Source: Dokdonella_A sp039926425 (GTDB taxonomy: Bacteria; Pseudomonadota; Gammaproteobacteria; Xanthomonadales; Rhodanobacteraceae). From it: a stretch of 15,939 bases of DNA. The notes below the pieces were generated by a model. It was not told the DNA's origin and did not search any database. It saw only the letters and a list, made by a program, of their open reading frames with translations. Within the stretch, counting starts at the first letter, position 1; every line of letters begins with the position of its first letter. Location: assembly GCF_039926425.1 (NCBI RefSeq), contig NZ_JBDSWZ010000214.1, positions 1 through 15,939 of the forward strand, written 5' to 3'. A program made the translations under genes and the position numbers. Of the stretch, positions 14,071 to 15,939 are shown one piece after another.

Positions 14071-15348
14071 ATGCAGTCATTGCCGCGCGTTGCCGGCGCC
14101 ATCGCGACCGCGCTCTTCGGCGCAACCATCGCAAACGCCGCGTTACCCAGCTACGAAACCGTTGAATTGGAAGCGCGCAGCAATCTGCTCGTCAACGACA
14201 ACGGCTTCAACCTGCCTCCAGGCTCGTCGTTCAACAGCATCAGTGCAGACATCAACGCCAGTGCCGAGGTCGCGTTTCGCGTGCAGGTGGTGCCTGATGC
14301 CGACAACCCGGGCCAGTCGCGCCCGGGAGTGTGGGCCGGCGGTCATGGAAACGGGAGTCTCATCTACACGGGGCCAATCGACGCCAGCGTCGACAACGAC
14401 GCCTGTCTCAACGATTCAGGCGACATCGCCTTCACGTTGTCCGACGGTGGCGTCGGCAACAACCTGTACCTTTACGACGCGACGGCAGGTTCCGCGAGTG
14501 CGATCGGTACGTTGCCGGTCATTCCGAACTCGTATGGCAACCCTTGCGTGAATGAAGCCGGCGACATCGGTTTCCAGGCCAGCTTTTCGAGTGGCCGCGC
14601 ATTCGCTGCGCGGATCGGTGGAAGCACGGCGATCTACACAGGTGATGCGGGCACATCGCCCGGCAGCCCCTACACCTACCTGTACACCCCCTCGTTCAAT
14701 CGCACCGGAATCATTGCCGCCAAGGTGGCGACCTCGTCCGACCAGTTCACAAAGGTTGAAATCCGCACTTTCGCAAGCGACGGCACGTCGCAGCTGGTCC
14801 TCGCCAACGCGTCGACCGATGCACAATCGCCGTATTCCCGCTTCGACAACAGCCTTGCTCTCTCCGACAACGGCATCATCGCCGTCGTCGCGACGCGCGT
14901 GTCCGACAACCGTCGCGTCGTGGTCCGCAGCGATGGGATCACCACGACGGAAATCGCCGCAGTCGACCCAGCCGGCACGGTGCGCGAACTCGATTCGTTT
15001 GCCCCCGCGATCAACGACAGCGGCTGGGTCGCTTTCCGCGCCAAGGATGCTGCCGGGCAGGCGATTTATGTCGGCGACGGCAGCGCGCTGGTGCGGGTGA
15101 TCGGCAACGCCGACGCCGTCGCAACCGATCTCGGCCTTGGCCAGCTCGGCCAGAACAACGCGACGGATCCGGTCTTTGCCGGCAAGCCATCCATCAACGC
15201 AAACGGTGATATTGCGTTCGTCGCCGGTGTCTATCCGCAAGGCGACAACCAGACCGAGTGGGGAAGCGGCGTCTTCGTCGCCTATGCAACCAATGCAGCG
15301 CAGGACCTCGTCTTCGCTGATGGGTTCGACGGCGCTGCGACGCGCTGA
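14071..15348 (+). CDS. Secreted seven-repeat protein (possible beta-propeller) with C-terminal VFADGFD motif
   Basis: I do not recognise a named function. The 425-residue protein starts with a signal peptide (MQSLPRVAGAIATALFGATI, then ANA before ALP). Its body carries a recurring motif of the form N-x-x-G-x-I-A-F-x-A at about residues 59, 112, 159, 208, 263, 313 and 374. Examples are LNDSGDIAFTLSD, VNEAGDIGFQASF, INDSGWVAFRAKD and INANGDIAFVAGV. Spacing is 47-61 residues, giving seven units and suggesting a seven-bladed propeller. Two cysteines (C112, C159) fall at the same position in neighbouring repeats and may pair. The protein ends with AAQDLVFADGFDG and a short tail, resembling a C-terminal motif I associate with exported proteins of Lysobacterales. 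There is no transmembrane tail or sortase-type signal. The ATG at 14071 has GGGGA five bases upstream; an ATG at 14059 lacks a ribosome site and would weaken the signal peptide. It follows a strong terminator, so it has its own promoter. Confidence 0.85.
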   Translation: MQSLPRVAGAIATALFGATIANAALPSYETVELEARSNLLVNDNGFNLPPGSSFNSISADINASAEVAFRVQVVPDADNPGQSRPGVWAGGHGNGSLIYTGPIDASVDNDACLNDSGDIAFTLSDGGVGNNLYLYDATAGSASAIGTLPVIPNSYGNPCVNEAGDIGFQASFSSGRAFAARIGGSTAIYTGDAGTSPGSPYTYLYTPSFNRTGIIAAKVATSSDQFTKVEIRTFASDGTSQLVLANASTDAQSPYSRFDNSLALSDNGIIAVVATRVSDNRRVVVRSDGITTTEIAAVDPAGTVRELDSFAPAINDSGWVAFRAKDAAGQAIYVGDGSALVRVIGNADAVATDLGLGQLGQNNATDPVFAGKPSINANGDIAFVAGVYPQGDNQTEWGSGVFVAYATNAAQDLVFADGFDGAATR

Positions 15349-15412
15349 GGCGCTCTCCGCGACAGTCAGCGCACGCGCATTCGAGCGACTCGATGATTGT
15401 AAAGCGCCTCAG
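15345..15412. repeat. 10-bp inverted repeat spanning the stop codon of the seven-repeat protein
   Basis: CTGAGGCGCT (15345-15354) includes the TGA stop, and its reverse complement AGCGCCTCAG lies at 15403-15412, with 48 bases between. No T-tract follows, so it is not a classical terminator. It may form a long-loop hairpin at the 3' end of the transcript, or be chance. Confidence 0.35.
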
Positions 15413-15593
15413 TGACGCCTGGCCTCGCGCCCGCGCGTATTCCTCCACGGAAGCGCCAGTGGCAGATTCCCAGCGTGCTTTCAGGCCACCGGTGCGACGT
15501 TCCGCGCGCGATTGTGCGCATCGTGCTCATCGCAAGACTATCCATGCGGGACGAAGGGCCGGATAATCCGACCCCGTTCTCGCCCTCTCGCTC
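15349..15593. other. Intergenic region upstream of rapA
   Basis: No gene is supported in these 245 bp. Apart from the inverted repeat, a weak plus-strand promoter candidate for rapA is TTGTGC (15512-15517) with GACTAT (15536-15541) and an 18-bp spacer. A second -10-like GATAAT lies at 15562-15567 without a good -35. Both are low confidence. The bases just before the rapA ATG are pyrimidine-rich and show no Shine-Dalgarno. Confidence 0.35.
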
Positions 15594-15939
15594 ATGGCTT
15601 TCATTCCCGGTCAACGCTGGATCTCCAATGCCGAACCCGAACTGGGGCTCGGCACGGTCGTGCGGCTCGAAGGCCGCAATGTGCAGGTGCTGTTTGCGAC
15701 GGCCGGGGTCCTGCGCCACTACGCGATGCATGCCGCTCCGTTGGCGCGCGCGGATTTTCGCGTCGGCCAGAAGGTCTCGGGCAGCAAGCAGAACTTCGTC
15801 GTCGAGCGCATCAGCGAGTCCAACGGACTGCTGACCTATCACGGCGGTGAAAAAACGTTGAGCGAAGCGGAACTCGACGATGCGCAGCCGATCTCGCGCG
15901 CCGACGAACGCCTCCTCTCGACGCGCATCGATCCTCCGG
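15594..15939 (+). CDS. rapA: RNA polymerase-associated protein RapA, N-terminal part (3'-truncated by window edge)
   Basis: The frame is open from the ATG at 15594 to the window end, giving 115 codons plus one base. The start MAFIPGQRWISNAEPELGLG aligns by eye with the start of E. coli RapA (GQRWISDTESELGLGTVV). Later blocks also match: a VLFATAG strand, HYAMHAAPLARADF, NGLLTYHG and DERLLSTRID. This is the RapA N-terminal region with its Tudor-like subdomains; the SNF2 ATPase core lies beyond the window. RapA is a SWI2/SNF2-type ATPase that binds RNA polymerase and helps recycle it after transcription. No Shine-Dalgarno is visible upstream (the preceding bases are CTCGCCCTCTCGCTC), so initiation is probably weak or driven by start context. 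The start is fixed by homology, not by a ribosome site. Confidence 0.93.
   Translation, partial: MAFIPGQRWISNAEPELGLGTVVRLEGRNVQVLFATAGVLRHYAMHAAPLARADFRVGQKVSGSKQNFVVERISESNGLLTYHGGEKTLSEAELDDAQPISRADERLLSTRIDPP

Noticed and set aside
12684..14129. 481-residue open frame antisense to the second M13 gene and terminator
   Set aside because: It runs through a strong terminator and the opposite strand of a well-supported peptidase gene, with Arg-rich composition and no recognisable domain.

Overview
The window is GC-rich and densely coded, and reads as a chromosomal segment of a gammaproteobacterium. The start of rapA at the right edge, tandem periplasmic M13 peptidases, a PAS/GAF-rich c-di-GMP signalling operon and a secreted repeat protein ending in a 'VFADGFD' motif together suggest the order Lysobacterales (Xanthomonadales), perhaps a Rhodanobacteraceae/Dokdonella-like organism. 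The taxonomy is inferred from protein resemblance only. I see no insertion sequence, phage gene, tRNA, rRNA or CRISPR array.

Layout, left to right. Positions 2-1144 (+) hold the C-terminal part of a protein with a sulfatase-modifying-factor (FGE-like) domain, followed by a DUF502 membrane protein (1219-1863, +). A convergent gap with GC-rich palindromes separates these from a periplasmic MxaD-like SRPBCC protein (1949-2476, -). A 445-bp non-coding stretch follows.

The centre is a three-gene minus-strand operon, transcribed from about 9.4 kb down to 2.9 kb. It encodes a soluble multi-PAS/GAF histidine kinase (6448-9354), a stand-alone DivK-like receiver (6059-6451) and a REC-PAS-PAS-GAF-GGDEF-EAL protein (2922-6062). 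The genes are joined by ATGA and GTGA stop/start overlaps. The EAL domain keeps its catalytic residues, while the GGDEF motif is degenerate (GSDHF). The module therefore looks like a cytoplasmic phosphorelay whose output is c-di-GMP breakdown, possibly split between two receivers.

A divergent intergenic region of about 450 bp separates this operon from two tandem plus-strand M13 (neprilysin/PepO-like) zinc metallopeptidases (9808-11835 and 11889-13928). Both have signal peptides and full active sites, and they end at a strong intrinsic terminator (13957-13987). Next is a secreted protein (14071-15348) with seven spaced repeats that suggest a seven-bladed beta-propeller. The window ends inside rapA (15594 onward), which encodes the RNA-polymerase-recycling SNF2 ATPase.

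Most of this is ordinary core or near-core gene content. The parts most worth a second look are the overlapping kinase/receiver/EAL operon with its dead cyclase domain, and the secreted seven-repeat protein with its C-terminal motif. I found no evidence for a wholly new kind of system.
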